NCBI GenBank assembly: GCA_008638375.1
Contig: CM018043.1
Span: 38,019,396 to 38,083,395 of the forward strand
Direction: 5' to 3'
Length of the DNA stretch: 64,000 nt
Source of the DNA: Nyssa sinensis
Lineage: Eukaryota > Streptophyta > Magnoliopsida > Cornales > Nyssaceae
In this document: piece after piece, positions 48,872 to 61,066 of the stretch
Layout of the letters: each line of letters starts with the position of its first letter
Numbering within the stretch: position 1 is the first letter of the stretch
Translations under genes and position numbers: made by a program
The notes under the pieces: model-generated
What the model saw: the letters and a program-made list of their open reading frames with translations, nothing else
Told to the model about the DNA's origin: nothing
The model's database searches: none

Positions 48872-48970
48872 AGGTGCATTGCACCTGAGGGGATTCGAAC
48901 CAGAGAACAAGGGGCAAGAATCAAGCATGCGAACCATGTGGAGATAGGACAATCTCGTGTCCTGTTATCC
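48872..48970 (-). other. tRNA-like block 2 of A4
   Basis: Minus strand B box GTTCGAATCC (48900-48891), then the short inverted repeat GGTGCAATGCACC and a T8 run. No good A box. Same position and order as in A1 and A5. Confidence 0.4.
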
Positions 48971-49646
48971 CACATTTAAGTATATAATATATATTTAATA
49001 AATTAAATTAAATTAAAATAAATAATGTCAAAAATGCTCGTTGTTCAAAATTAACAAGTTATTAGTGTATTCTTACTATCTCAGACCTTCTGAGTCCAAT
49101 GGTGAAGTCCACATCACGAGACGAGGTCCCGAAAAATTAAAGACCCGTAAAATGCTAAATTGACCAAAATACCCTTGCTGCTACCAAACTCAAACAGAGT
49201 CGCACGAAAGTCTAAATCGACTTTCTTCAGCGTTCCGGACTCAATGGAAGAGTCCGTTTGACCAAAAGAGATACGTAAAGTAAAGAGACATAAAATTTGA
49301 TGAATAGCATCGGTTAGGTGGCTATGAACTGAAACACTACGGAAGTACAAAACTAAGGCTCTTATGTTGAAACGAAATACGAAAAAGAGACGACACGTAA
49401 ACATGTGAAGTAAATAAATTAAATTTAAAGTCAATGGAGCTACCAGAAGAGTATAATTTTAAAATAAATTAAATTTCTAACACTAAATTGTGTTGTAAGG
49501 TTAAGACTACGAGATAAATTAGGTATATATGAAATTTATGAAACCGTATTAGGATCTAATACGAACTAAGCGTAAGTTAAGCGGCATCAATAGGTGATAT
49601 TGCAATGAATGTGAAGTTAATGAGGTTATTTATGAATTTTTCTTAG

Positions 49647-49701
49647 GAACTACGGAGGAAGTGGGAAAGCACATTATTAGCACTAACCCTGAAAGACCGA
49701 G
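49647..49701 (+). other. Predicted micro-exon in A4
   Basis: 55 bp between TTTTTCTTAG|G and GACCGAG|GTGAGTAACC. Confidence 0.4.
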
Positions 49702-50815
49702 GTGAGTAACCCTGTGTTTGAAATAGAGATTTAACTCCATGGATTTGAAGAAGTTTTAACTTCAAAGATGTGAAGCATTTGAATATCAAATTCAATATTT
49801 ATGTGATTCTTGTTTTAAATATTATGTTCTTATAAAATTGTGACATGCTCAGTAAATGGCTTTCAGCTACAGTTTTTCCTTAAAAATATGTTTCAGCATG
49901 TCTAAGTTTAAGATTCCAAATCTTGTTAAATATTCTGAATTTGCTTATGAAGATTTTATGAAGTCATGAACATCTTGTTTTAAATACTCATGAAAAGTAC
50001 TTATTTGAAGAAGTCATGTGATAAATGTATTTGAAATACAAGAGAAATTGTGCATAAGCACCCATAGATTTTTGGGTTGTACGGAACTCAATTAATCTGT
50101 AAAAATATGATGGGATTTTGGGTTGCACGGAACTCAATTGACTGTCAAAATGCCAGGTAGCAGGATCTGATCCCCCTGGTACGGGATATCTCTATTGTAG
50201 CATTGCAGTAAAACTGGAGTCCGGTTTGAAACGGATTCTACTAATGAAAGTGACAAGATGACATGTGTAATAATGGAAGCAGGTTTTACCCACATTATTA
50301 TGCATACTTACGTGTTTGAAATATACGTTTTTACTTGAAGAAGTACATGTTTTAAAGTTCATATACTTTATCTGACGAGATACGTGTTTAACTTGAATAC
50401 TTAACATGTTTTCAAGCTATTTGATGAGATACATGTTTGGCTTGAGTACTTTAATGTTTTCAAGCTATCTATTTCAAAGAATGCATATATTCTATATTCA
50501 AAATGTACGAGACGTTATGTTGGAAATGGAAGCGGGTTTTACCCTCATTTTCACTATGCATATGTACATGTTTGAAATTTATATTTACTCTATTTGAAGA
50601 AGTATATGTTTAGCTTGAATTCTTTAAATGGTTCAAAGCTACCTATTTTAAGGAATGCATATGTTCTGTGTTTAAAGTATACAAGCAATTGGTAGTGATT
50701 ATTTTATAAACTCTCATGTGCTAAATCACTGCCAATTAAAACCCCATGACGAATACTGGAATTGCTCACAAGCTTAGATTAGCTTACCCAAATATTTATT
50801 CTGACCCCTTTCAAG
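49702..50815 (+). other. Predicted LTR intron in A4 (weakened acceptor)
   Basis: Donor GTGAGTAACC at 49702. The acceptor region reads TGACCCCTTTCAAGTGATT, where the other copies have TTTCAGGTGATT, so the CAG is now CAA and the nearest AG is shifted by one base. Confidence 0.4.
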
Positions 50816-53800
50816 TGATTGACGACAGACTGATTTTGAGGACGTTGATGATGAGTCTAGCCATTTTGGGAAGTTATGTTTAAGTGGTTTCTTGTGAAAC
50901 CCTATGAACTCTAATAGTACATTTTGTATTAGTAGACAATGTAAGAATATGTATTAAGCCTCTCGGGGCAGTGGGCATGTAATGTTATAAAGTCTTTAAG
51001 TTTTTAGTTATGCTCTGAATGTATAATCATGTGTACCAATGTGAAGAGTGGCAGTACCTGGTGGATGTGCTTAAATTAAAAATAAGAAAAGAAAAAGTTT
51101 TTCACGCTTCTGCAAAACACATGTTGCACTGCTATTCGATACCGCTACTTATGTGAGCCTTCGCCCTAAGGTCCCCAGGCCTCAGGGTGGTGGTGGCGAT
51201 TCGAGAATCTACACAAGGTGAGTTTCGGGTCGTGACTGTGATATCCCGACCCGGGATACGACACATTTACCGAGGTCAATCAACTGAATAGTGTATGTGA
51301 GCTGTTTGAGCTTTATATCATGGTATTTCATGGAACCAAATGATTGAGGGATGTGAATGGTTTGCTTAGTATACCTAGTGCCGGGCAACAACCGAGCACC
51401 TTAAGACCCAACATCGTAATGCATGCATGCACGTATTCCTATGCACGAACATATTTCTCAGACACGTAGTACGTCCAAAATCAGTGTATGCATGCGCCAT
51501 TATAAATGAATTTATATGCACATGTATGGATATATTTTCATGTATAAAGATATGTATTGTATATGTGTATATATGTATGAATACATGAGGCATGATGTAT
51601 AATATATATATAATTATATATGTATATATATACATGTATATGTAAGAAAAATATCAAGGAAAGGTAAAGAGGAAAGGGGGCTGCATGTGCACAGTGACCA
51701 GTGTGTGCATCATTGTGTGTGTGTGTGAGTGTGTCATGGTGTGTGCTGTACGGTTGAGAGGAAGGCAGCAAGGCTGCCGACTTAAGGAAGGCAAGTGGGG
51801 CTGCCAATATATGTATACATGTATGGCGTAAGATTTGAGTGGATAGTAAGGATTGAATGGACGGTGAGAATGCAGTCAAGGATGACTGCAAGTAGAGAGA
51901 GAGAGAGAGATGAGAGAGAAAGAAGCGGTGGGTTGCTGTATATATATATATATATATATATGTACATGTGTGAGTTGAGAGAAATAGAAAGGAAACAAAG
52001 GGAATGGAAAACTGAGGGTAGACTGAAGTGTTGGATGCAGAGGAGGATTAGAAAAGGATACTACAACAGGAAGAAGAAACTCAGAGAAAAATACAATAAG
52101 TGGGTCTGTTCTGTTTTTATGATTTAAAGCATAAAGCTGAGTTTTATTGGTAAGATCTTGTAGGGTATGAAAATTGAAACTCAATGCAAAAAGAATCACT
52201 TAAAATGGTTGAGAAATCAGTAAGAAATGTTGAGTTGCAGGTTGGAGTAATAATACGGGTTTTCACGAATTTTGTTCTTAAAACTTTAGTTTTAGTTTGG
52301 AAAAATGATCTTTAATGGTGTAGAAAACATCTAGGATAAAATTTGAGTGAAACCTGTGACTTAACAGTCATGAAATTGAGAGGGAAGGTTTGGCCGGAAA
52401 GTCGGCCGAAGCTATGGATCCCTATATTCATGAAGATAAGGAGGGTCTTGATGAAAACTAAGGTTAGGGTTGAGATCCTTGAGGGAAGAGGGAGAAAACT
52501 GCATTGGATTTGATCCAAGATATCACTGGAACTAGGTCACCGTCACCGAAGAAGGTGACGGAACCCTAATGTTCTCTGACCGCAAAAGCGAAGAAGACAA
52601 CACTGTTGTCTTGGGTCAAGACGGAACCGGGTTTGGGTTGGATCGGGTTGGGACCCGATCGAAAATAAAAGGGGCAAGCTATACTGTGTCATTTTATAAT
52701 TAAATTTTAAATGAAATTGGGTTGTTTGGTAACAGGGATAATAAATCGAAATTGAGCTAAGGATTATCTAATCCGTGGATGGAATAAGAAATTGGGTTAT
52801 TGAACTCTGGTTTTCAAAGAATAGTGAACCAGTTGGTTCAGTAAAGGGTCAGACCAGTTTAAGGTTTTTAACTGTGAACCCACTGGTTCAAACCAGAACT
52901 GTTGGAAATTATAAACCGACCCCAGAAGTTTTAGAAAATCTCACTAAGGCCCAAACAGAAAAATAAATAAAATATTATTTTTACAATAAGGCCCCTAATT
53001 CAAATAAGGGTCAAACGAAGTCCAAACGAGGCAAATGAATAGTCAAAACTTATTATCTCGAACAGTCTGAGTCCAATGGTGAGGTCCGTTTCACGAAATG
53101 GGGTCCTGAAAGATAAAAAAACCTTAAAAGTGCAAAATGACCATTTTGCCCTTTTTAGTACAAAAGTCCAAATGGAATTCCGCGAAAGCCTAAATTTTAA
53201 TTCTGAGACGTATCTACTGGTATATAGGAAACTCGAAAGGAAAAGGCAAACTCACAGATTTCTGATATAGGACTGAATTTAGAGGTAAGTAAATTCCCTT
53301 TCTCTTCCATGTGGTGTTTCTAAAGCCAAGTTTATTCTTTACTGCCAAACTTGTACTCTTGAAAGTACCTCATGTTATTGCTATCCACAATGTGATATTG
53401 TTCTATCTTGTGGACCTTGATTGACTACTGTATCATTACTTTCATGTTGAACCGTGCCTGGAAAGGCCGACTGTTATGTCTCTATTAAATATATGATCTT
53501 CCATTTTATACTTCTATGGAATCACGAAATGATCATGACGTGTTATGAATACCGAATTTGTGCTCAGTCACAATATCCATCCGATGCTTTCTGACTTGAT
53601 TGGAAACCTAAGGGTTGAGTACATTAATGGACAGGTGGCCGAAATGAATTCCTCAAAGGCTTTCCACCGACATTCCATTGGCATTTTCATTGCATTTCCA
53701 CTAGCATTTTCATTACATTTCCACTGGCATTTCATTTGCATTTCCATTGGCATTCTACTTAGGGAACAGAGTAAATGCATCTCTTAAGGATTGATATGAT

Positions 53801-54338
53801 TACGTTATTGAATGGCACTATTCCTCATAACTTATCTTACACTGAGAGGACACTCTTCATTGATTTGATTGTGATCGGTTTTGTAATATCCCGACCCGGG
53901 ATACCGGGTCACATGACACGTACTACGAGGGAAGAAAATCATATATATATAATTAATTGATTTTTACATTAATTAATTAATTATAAGACTTGATATATAT
54001 ATATATGTATTAATTAAACGTATGTAAAATGTATATATGTATATATATATGAAATAAATGAAATATGAAAAAGATGAAAAGTGAAGAGGTGAACAATGTG
54101 AATGTGTGTGTGTGTGTCGGCAAATGTGTGTGTGTGTCTTGTATATATATGTGTATATGTATATATATGTATATAATATGTATAAATATCTATGGGAAAT
54201 TAATGCAAAGTAGGAAAGAGAGAAGGCTGAAATTATGGGATGGGAAGTCTATGTAGGGCTAGAATTCAGAATGTAGAAAGAGAAAGATAGCTGTAGAGAG
54301 AGAGAGAGGTGGGAGGAGTGAGAAGAGTCGGTCACTTC

Positions 54339-54348
54339 TCTATAAAGG
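54339..54348 (+). promoter_or_regulatory. TATA box of LTR A5
   Basis: TCTATAAAGG ~460 bp into the LTR, after a GA tract. It is followed by AAGCATGCAAATCATGCTT, an inverted repeat also present in A1 (5310-5332). A plausible Pol II start region for the LTR transcript. Confidence 0.5.
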
Positions 54349-55274
54349 CCAAGCATGCAAATCATGCTTTCTTCTTGCTAAAGAAACCAAAAGAACAAGA
54401 ACTGAAGAGAAGAGAAGAAGGATTAGAGCAAGAAAGAGGAGGAAAACCAACCAAAAAGGTGAGAATGTTCAAACTGTCAAAATTCCCTCTCTAGAATTTC
54501 TCTACATATGAACTGATTTAAAGCTTCCATTTTGTATATATGATGTTTAGAACACGTCTAAACTTTAACAAGCATGAAAATCTAGCTTAAAAACACCTAA
54601 GATTGCATGACCCATAAGCCACGGCCATGGATGGACCTTGCTCAAGCAGGTCTGATCGGAGGGAAACCAAACTTGGTTTGGTGTATAGGGACCTCTTTTA
54701 GACCACACAAACATGTTAAAAACGTGTGACCGCGACCAAAAAGCATGAACAAAGGCCCTCAAATGTTAAGTTGCAGGTTTCAGGTCTACACCCCAAACCT
54801 CTAAACTCATGATTTAAGCTGTTTATTTAAATGAAAACTTGATCTCCATGAAGAGGGGATCACAACAAGCCAAACCTCATAAAAAATGGTCAAGAAACAA
54901 GTGTGAACCGAGGCTATTACAGGTTCAGCTATCATGTCCAAAACCGAACATATGAAGGAGTTTTAAACTCCAAAACGAATGCCAATATACTCGATTATCT
55001 CTTAGAAACATTTTGGGACAAAAACAGTAAGGATCCATGGATCCAAACTGCACGAAATAGGAGAAAAAGGAAATCGGGAATTAGGGTTTTCAGTCGGTCG
55101 CTCGGGGAAGACGACCGAGTCGACTCGTGCACCGTTTAAAACGGTGGGTGGACTCGGGACAGGTGGCAGCCTTGGGGCTTGCCACCGAGTTATTGGAACG
55201 ACGCCGTTTAGGGGCGTATACGGTTATATATAAACCGTGTTATGAAAAATTAAGGAAAAAGGGAAACAAAGTGT

Positions 55275-55345
55275 TGCTAAGGGGTTTCGATCCCTAACCC
55301 TCGCGCGTGGGAAGTCTTCTCTTTTCCACTCGGCCACGCGCTCAC
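55275..55345 (-). other. tRNA-like block 1 of A5
   Basis: Minus strand A box TGGCCGAGTGG (55336-55326) and B box GGATCGAAACC (55293-55283), then T-runs towards 55240. Antisense to the LTR. Confidence 0.5.
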
Positions 55346-55424
55346 ATGTGTCCATTTATAAACATGATATATATATATATATATATATTATAATGTATAT
55401 AATTCGAAAATTAAAAAGGTGCAA

Positions 55425-55492
55425 CCGCACCTGGTGGGACTCGATCCTGTGATGTATGGGGAGGGAGATGGCACGCTGGCCAGCGTGCCATC
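55425..55492 (-). other. tRNA-like block 2 of A5 with 22-bp palindrome
   Basis: A perfect 22-bp palindrome (55469-55490, half-site TGGCACGCTGG) is followed on the minus strand by GGATCGAGTCCC and GGTGCGGTTGCACC, then a T5 run. Confidence 0.45.
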
Positions 55493-56631
55493 CTATTCAA
55501 CCTATTCCTTATTCCCCATTAATAATATATATATTACATGTATTAAATTAATTTAATTAAATTTAATTAATTAAATTAATTACTCCGAAATGGCCCGTTG
55601 TCCAAAAATTACAAGTTATATATGTAACCTTACTATCTTGGACCCCCTAAGCCCATTGGTGAGGTCCACGACATGAGATGAGGTCCCGAAAAATTTGAGA
55701 CCCCTAGAAAATGTCAAAATGACCAAAATGCCCTTACCCCATAAACAAGTCAAACAAAGTCCAAATTTAATAAATGAATAGTGTATCCTTACTATTTTGG
55801 ATATTCTGAGACTAATGGTAGGGTCCGTTTTACGAGACGGAGCCCGAAAAATAAAGTCACGTAAGGGGTAAATGACCAAAATACCCCTTGACCAAAATTG
55901 ACAAATTATTAATGTATTCTTACTATTTTGGACCTTCTGAGTCCAATGGTGAGGTCCACGACACGAGACGGGGTCTCGAAAAATAAAGACACGTAAAGGG
56001 ATAAAATGACCAAAATACCCCTGGTACCCCTAAAGCTAAAATGAAATCAGAGAAGGTCTAAATTAACTTTCTTTGACATCCCGGACTCAAAAATGGAGTC
56101 CAAATTACGAAACGAAGTACGGAAAGATATGACACGTAAAACGATAAAATGACCATTTTGTCCTTTTTCATATAACAGTCCGAATTAAATGTTACGAAAG
56201 CCTAAACCGACTTTCTTCGACACTCCGGACTCAATGGTAGAGTCTATTCGACCTAAAGAAATGTCTAAAATAAAAAGACATAAAATTTGATGAATAGCAT
56301 CTGTTAGATGACTATGAACTGAAATGATGCCAAAGTACTAATACTAAGGCAAGTACAAGAAACGAAATACGAAAAGACACGACACGTAAACACGCCAAAT
56401 AAATAACTTTAAATTAAAGTTAATGGAACTTCCAGAAGAGTATAAATTGAAGTAGATTCAATTTCTAACACATTAAATTGTGTCATAGGTTAAGAATACG
56501 AGTTACGTTAAGTACATATGAATTTATGAAATCATTGTAGGATCAAATACGATTTAAGCATAAGTTAAGGAATATCGAAATGATATTACGATGAATATGA
56601 AGTTGATGAGATGTTTATGAATTGTTCTTAG

Positions 56632-56686
56632 GAACTACCAGGAAAGTGGGAAAGCGCATTATTAGCACTAACCCTAAAGAATCAAG
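56632..56686 (+). other. Predicted micro-exon in A5
   Basis: 55 bp between TTGTTCTTAG|G and AATCAAG|GTGAGTAACC. Confidence 0.4.
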
Positions 56687-57719
56687 GTGAGTAACCCTGT
56701 GTTTGAATTGGAGATTTAACTCCATGATTTAAAAAGAGTTTAAAGTATAAGATATGAAGTATTTGAAGTTTCAAATTCAGTATTTACATGATTCAGTTTT
56801 TAATTGTTCTGTTTTAGAAATTCATTGTGACATGCTTAGTGATTGGTTTCTGCAACAGTTTTTCCTTCAAATATTTTTCAGCATGTCTAGTTAAAATGCA
56901 ATTATTGTTAAATATTCTGAATTTGCTTATTTCAAGTATACGAATGTTTATTACGAATTTATGAAAAGTACCTATGAGACAAGTCACATGATAAAAGTTT
57001 TATAAGATGAATGGTGCATAAGCACTTAGACAGGATTCTGAGTTTTCAGTTGCCCTGTAAAATAGGCAGGATTTTGGGTTTTACGGAACTCAATTGCCCT
57101 GTAAAATGCCCGGTAGCAGGATCTAATCCCTCAGGCAGATGAGATATCTCCATTGATAAGTAATATGGGAGTCCGGTTCGAAACGGATTCCACTAATGGA
57201 AGTGATAAGATGATAAATGGTTTGAAAATGGAAGCAAGCTTTTACTCTCATTTTCAATATGCATATGTTTGAGTTTTATATACTCTATTTAAGAAATACA
57301 TGTTATGTTATATGTTTTGAAGTTCATGAGTATAAGTATAGCTTGAATACTTTAATGTTTCAAAGCTATTGTTTTACGAAATGCATATGTTTGAGTTACA
57401 TACTCTATTTGACGAAGTATAAGTGTCGCTTGAATACTTTAATGTTTCAAAGCTATGGTTTTACGAAATACATATGTTTTGAGTTATATACTCTATTTGA
57501 CAAAGTATGAGTTTAGCTTGAATACTTTAAATGTTTCAAGCTACATGATTTAAGGAATGCATATTTTCTGTATTCAAAGTATACGAACAATTGGCGGTGA
57601 TTATTTTACAAACTCTTATGTACTAAACCACTGCTAATTTAAAACCCCATGACGAATACTGGAATTGCTCACAAGCTTAGATTAGCTTACCCGGACTTTG
57701 TTCGGACCCCCCCTTTCAG
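56687..57719 (+). other. Predicted LTR intron in A5
   Basis: 1033 bp, donor GTGAGTAACC, acceptor CGGACCCCCCCTTTCAG|GTAATT. The intron contains ~60-bp repeats (57250-57570) with AGCTTGAATACTTTAATGTT. Confidence 0.45.
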
Positions 57720-59445
57720 GTAATTAGCAGCAGTTTTGACTTGAGGACGTTGATGATGAATCTGCTGATTTTGGGAAGATATGTTTAAATAGTTTCTCTT
57801 CAGAAACCTATGAACTCTAGTGGTACATTTTGTATTAGTAGACAATGTAAGAATATGTATTAAGCCCTCAGGGCAACTGAACATGTATTGTATTAATGTT
57901 ATAAGTCTTTAAGTTTTCGTTATACTCTGAATGTGTAACCATGTATGCTATGTATGGAGCAGCAGTATCGGACGGATGTGCATAATTTAAAAATGAGAAA
58001 AGAAAAGAAAAAGTTTTTCACGCTTCCGCAAAACGTATGTTGCACATCTATTCGATACCGCTGCATATGCGAGCCTTGTCTCGGGGCCCTCGGGTCTCGG
58101 GGCGGCGATCGCGATCCGGTGATCCGCACAGGGTGGGTTTCGGGTCGTGACAGGTTTATTATGGCAGTACCGTCTTGTTGTTATATTATTATTGAGAGAT
58201 TCATATTGATGTTATTTCCATTACTCTTGATTGTATATTGTGACCTATAGTTCACTAGCCCTCATGGCAACTGTTCCCATTGGCTATCACAGCATCTCTT
58301 TTCTTATGATTGGCTGTCATAATCTTATTCATGGATTCATATTTCACCGATACCAGTGTCAAAAATCTATTTTTACTTGCTGAGCTTCATAACTCATTCC
58401 ACTCTACTTACCCCCATTTCAGGTAATGACGCTGCAAGACCCCATTAGGAGTTTGAGATCATAAGAGGACATTTCGAGGAACTGTACCAGTCTATGTTTA
58501 GTTCTCCCATGTATTCACCACCCATGGGTGCTGGTTATGTCTGGTTCTTATTTTTGTCATTATAAAACCATATCATGTATTAAATAGACTTCCGCTGATA
58601 TTGTGTACTGAAAGACTTCCGCTGATTATGGTCATTGATAAGACTTCCGTTGTTATTGTTTTTAAAATTTTAGTACTTTGCATATTAGTATTATGATATA
58701 GGAATGGAAAAAGTAGGGACGGCCTTAGGGTCGGCCCCGCGACACGAGATCCGCATAGGGTGGGTTTCGGGTCGTGTTAGTGACAGGCTAAATCCCTATT
58801 GTTGACTTGTTAAATTGCTTACATTGCCTTTATCAAGCTACTTTGGGATATACTTTTTTGGACCCACGGGTTATCTTTGTTGTTCTATTTTCCTTTGTGA
58901 CTAACTATTGTTATATATCATTTCGCTTCCTATTTGGTTATATTCTGTTCCCTAAACTAACCCAGTCTCATAGCAGAGCGAGGGAATTTACTTACTAAGC
59001 TAAGTTAGCTCACTCTATATTTTTAACAATTTCTCAGGTAGCACCATATGGAAGGAAATGTAATGAGGTGACTAGTGGAGCCAGTGATGAGCTTGTGGGG
59101 TATGTTGATGATGTTTAACTCTAGGTCATAATGTGAATAGGTATTTTGTAAGATTAATGTAAATATACGTTATTGTGATATGGTGACACTAGAGATGATA
59201 TTAGAGTTAAATGGTGATTCATGATGACTAAAATTGCACTTGGAGATATTTCAATTGATGGTTATTAGAGTTCAATTTGTCATCAAATAAGTTGCATAAG
59301 TGTAGCTTCCACATTTAATAAAAGAAGAAATTTTTTTTTTTATCACTCTTGTGTATTTTATTTGATTCTGTATCGCATGCTCGAGTGATAGTGTTGGTCG
59401 TTGCCCCTAATCTGCATAGGGTGGGTTTCGGGTCATGACATGGTT

Positions 59446-60918
59446 TCTTAAATGGGTTCACCCAAAGCCACGAAATAAGGATTACAGTCGCTGCTTCAGG
59501 TGACTCTCAATTTTTTGGCAAGGTCTTTATTTCCTATTTTGAAGGGTTTTAGCTACTGTTTTGACCTACTCTTTCTTCTTAGGGGTTTCTGATCATTAGG
59601 AACCTTTTTGAGTTCTTAAAGCCAAACAAAAACAAGTTTAAAGCCATGTTTTCAATTTTCCTTTCATTGGTTGCAACTCACTGTTTCTCAATGGTTTTTA
59701 ACCATTTTTTGTGATTTAAGTTGTGTTGTATTCCATTTTTTATTTCCTTTCACGCCTTGGGGTTCATTTCAAGTTTTATCAAAGGTAGATTCAAAACCCA
59801 GTTTTTTTTTTATAGTTTCAGGTCTTATGAATTCTATGGTTTTCCAAGCTTAATTCTTCATTTCTCTTCTATTTTCTTTCCTTTTCAACATTAAATACAT
59901 GCATGTACATTCTAGGCTATATATAAGCTCAAACAATGAATTTTAGGTTAGTTTTTTAAAGAGAGAAAATTACCTCTCTTCAGTTTTTCTTCTTTCTCTG
60001 CAGCTTCTCCCATTTGTTCTTGCTTTTGGTTCCATTTTGTGGTCCCTTCTTCCCAACCTTAGACACTGTGTGCATGGTAGGTTCTTCCTTCCTTTCTTCT
60101 TCTTTTTGTCGTTCTCTCTCTCTCCCTCTCTCTCTCTCTCTATTTGTAACCGACCATCACACACACATGTCTATTTTGTTTTCTTCTTTTTTTTTTTTCA
60201 CACCTCAGCCTTTGTGCATGTAGACATGTATATTTTTATAGGTTATATATATATATATATATATATATCTTGTGGAATATATAACACAAAAGTTCTTGTA
60301 GCCCAGCTGGTATTCTTTTTAGAGACTTATCATTTCCTTGCACAAGTGCAAGGTTCAAGTCTTGGTAGAAGCATTTTAGGTCCTTTTTCCTCATCTTTTC
60401 TCCTTTTATGCATTATATTTCATACTTAGTGTATTTCTTGAACTCCCAAAATTGTATTTTAATTCTCATAAAAGTCTCTTGGAATTCTCGCAAGACTTCT
60501 TGATTTTGTATGCTTCATCCACGCATTACTAGTCTTGTTTTGGTGTATTTTATCGCATTTTAATTATTCCAAAAGTCTATTATAATTATTAGAATAATCT
60601 TGATTAAACACGCTTTATTCATGCATCTCGCTAGTCTTGATTAAGTGCACTTTGTGCACTAATTTTTTAAGATTATTCGTGTATTAATCCTTGATTAACA
60701 CTAACCGTAACTTGTTGTCAATTTATGACCTTTGGGATTAGATTGTATTCTTAAATTGGTCGTCTCTAATTTAGAATTAGTTGTTCTCATTATTCTTTTG
60801 CTTCCGTATTTATGGGCCACTAGTCTTAATTAGAATTTCCCATGGTTAATAAGCAAATTAACTTATGATAATCATGATTATCAGTAATTGCTTCACTTAA
60901 TTAGGTCGGGATGTTACA
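59446..60918 (-). mobile_element. LTR F, 5' part (minus strand)
   Basis: It starts on the minus strand at 60918 with TGTAACATCCCGACCTAATT. TTACG (60919-60923) is the likely target duplication. It has AT-rich U3 (60400-60900), a tRNA-like block, (AT)n 60247-60270, a CT/GA tract 60110-60140 and leader sequence to 59446, where E interrupts it. No gene. Confidence 0.6.
60296..60372 (+). other. tRNA-like block in LTR F
   Basis: A box TAGCCCAGCTGG (60299-60310) and B box GGTTCAAGTC (60352-60361), with T-runs after 60380. Antisense to the LTR, as in A and B. Confidence 0.5.
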
Positions 60919-61066
60919 TTACGTGTATAGAGTGCTGTGTATTTCAGACACTCCATTGTGTATGCGGCTAAGAGAGAGAGAGAAAGAAAAGGAGAAGAAG
61001 AAGAAGGAAATGATTGGGTTGGCATCCACTACATGCATGGCCTGGAATGGAAGCAAGGAAGGAGGA
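60919..61066 (+). mobile_element. Short piece of another LTR between F and A6
   Basis: 148 bp, GA-rich (AAGAGAGAGAGAGAAAGAAA) then unique sequence. It looks like the leader part of an older LTR that received F and A6. Too short to classify. Confidence 0.3.

Larger units (their letters stand above)
53882..58152 (+). mobile_element. Solo LTR A5 (family A)
   Basis: 4271 bp from TGTAATATCCCGACCCGGG to GGGTTTCGGGTCGTGACA, flanked by GGTTT (53877-53881 and 58153-58157). It is the most complete family-A LTR here: TATA box 54341-54348, tRNA-like blocks 55283-55490, four to five modules (55620-56250), micro-exon, intron and U5 end. No coding region. Confidence 0.93.
51237..58779 (+). mobile_element. 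Solo LTR D2 (family D), split by A5
   Basis: It starts TGTGATATCCCGACCCGGG at 51237 and ends GGGTTTCGGGTCGTGTTA at 58779 (final ACA mutated to TTA). The target duplication is GTGAC (51232-51236 and 58780-58784), the last bases of A4. Length without A5 is ~3.27 kb. GA/(AT)n leader at 51895-51960, module unit near 53050-53160, donor AGAG|GTAAGTAA at 53285, acceptor CCCCATTTCAG|G at 58422. 53680-53755 is a short repeat of CATTTCCATTGGCAT-type units. No gene. Confidence 0.82.
47006..58785 (+). mobile_element. Solo LTR A4 (family A), split by D2
   Basis: It starts TGTAATACCCCGACCC at 47006, runs to 51236 (...GGGTCGTGAC) and is completed by a single A at 58785 after the D2 insertion. The flanks are GGCTA (47001-47005 and 58786-58790). 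Length without D2 is ~4.23 kb. Sub-features: (AT)n/(TG)n at 47245-47352, GA tract 47660-47695, tRNA-like blocks 48740-48970, modules 49000-49280, micro-exon 49647-49701, donor 49702, acceptor near 50815. Otherwise non-coding. Confidence 0.85.
45032..59440 (+). mobile_element. LTR E (older, 5' part missing, split by A4)
   Basis: Two blocks, 45032-47000 and 58791-59440. It ends CATAGGGTGGGTTTCGGGTCATGACA-like at 59440, close to the family A end. Flank TGGTT at 59441-59445 may be its target duplication. The first block holds ~150-bp modules (45350-46100) and AT-rich spacer. The second holds the acceptor TTAACAATTTCTCAG|GTAGC (AG 59036-59037). Its own 5' end is not in the window; presumably the C array inserted into it. 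No gene seen. Confidence 0.55.

Noticed and set aside
51538..52199. Overlapping 107-117-codon frames in D2
   Set aside because: They are products of GA and (AT)n tracts (runs of Ser/Leu and Tyr/Ile) and are not conserved in D1.
47001..58790. A single large LTR element between the GGCTA repeats
   Set aside because: The interior resolves into A4, D2 and A5 with their own tips and duplications (GTGAC, GGTTT); no internal domain remains.
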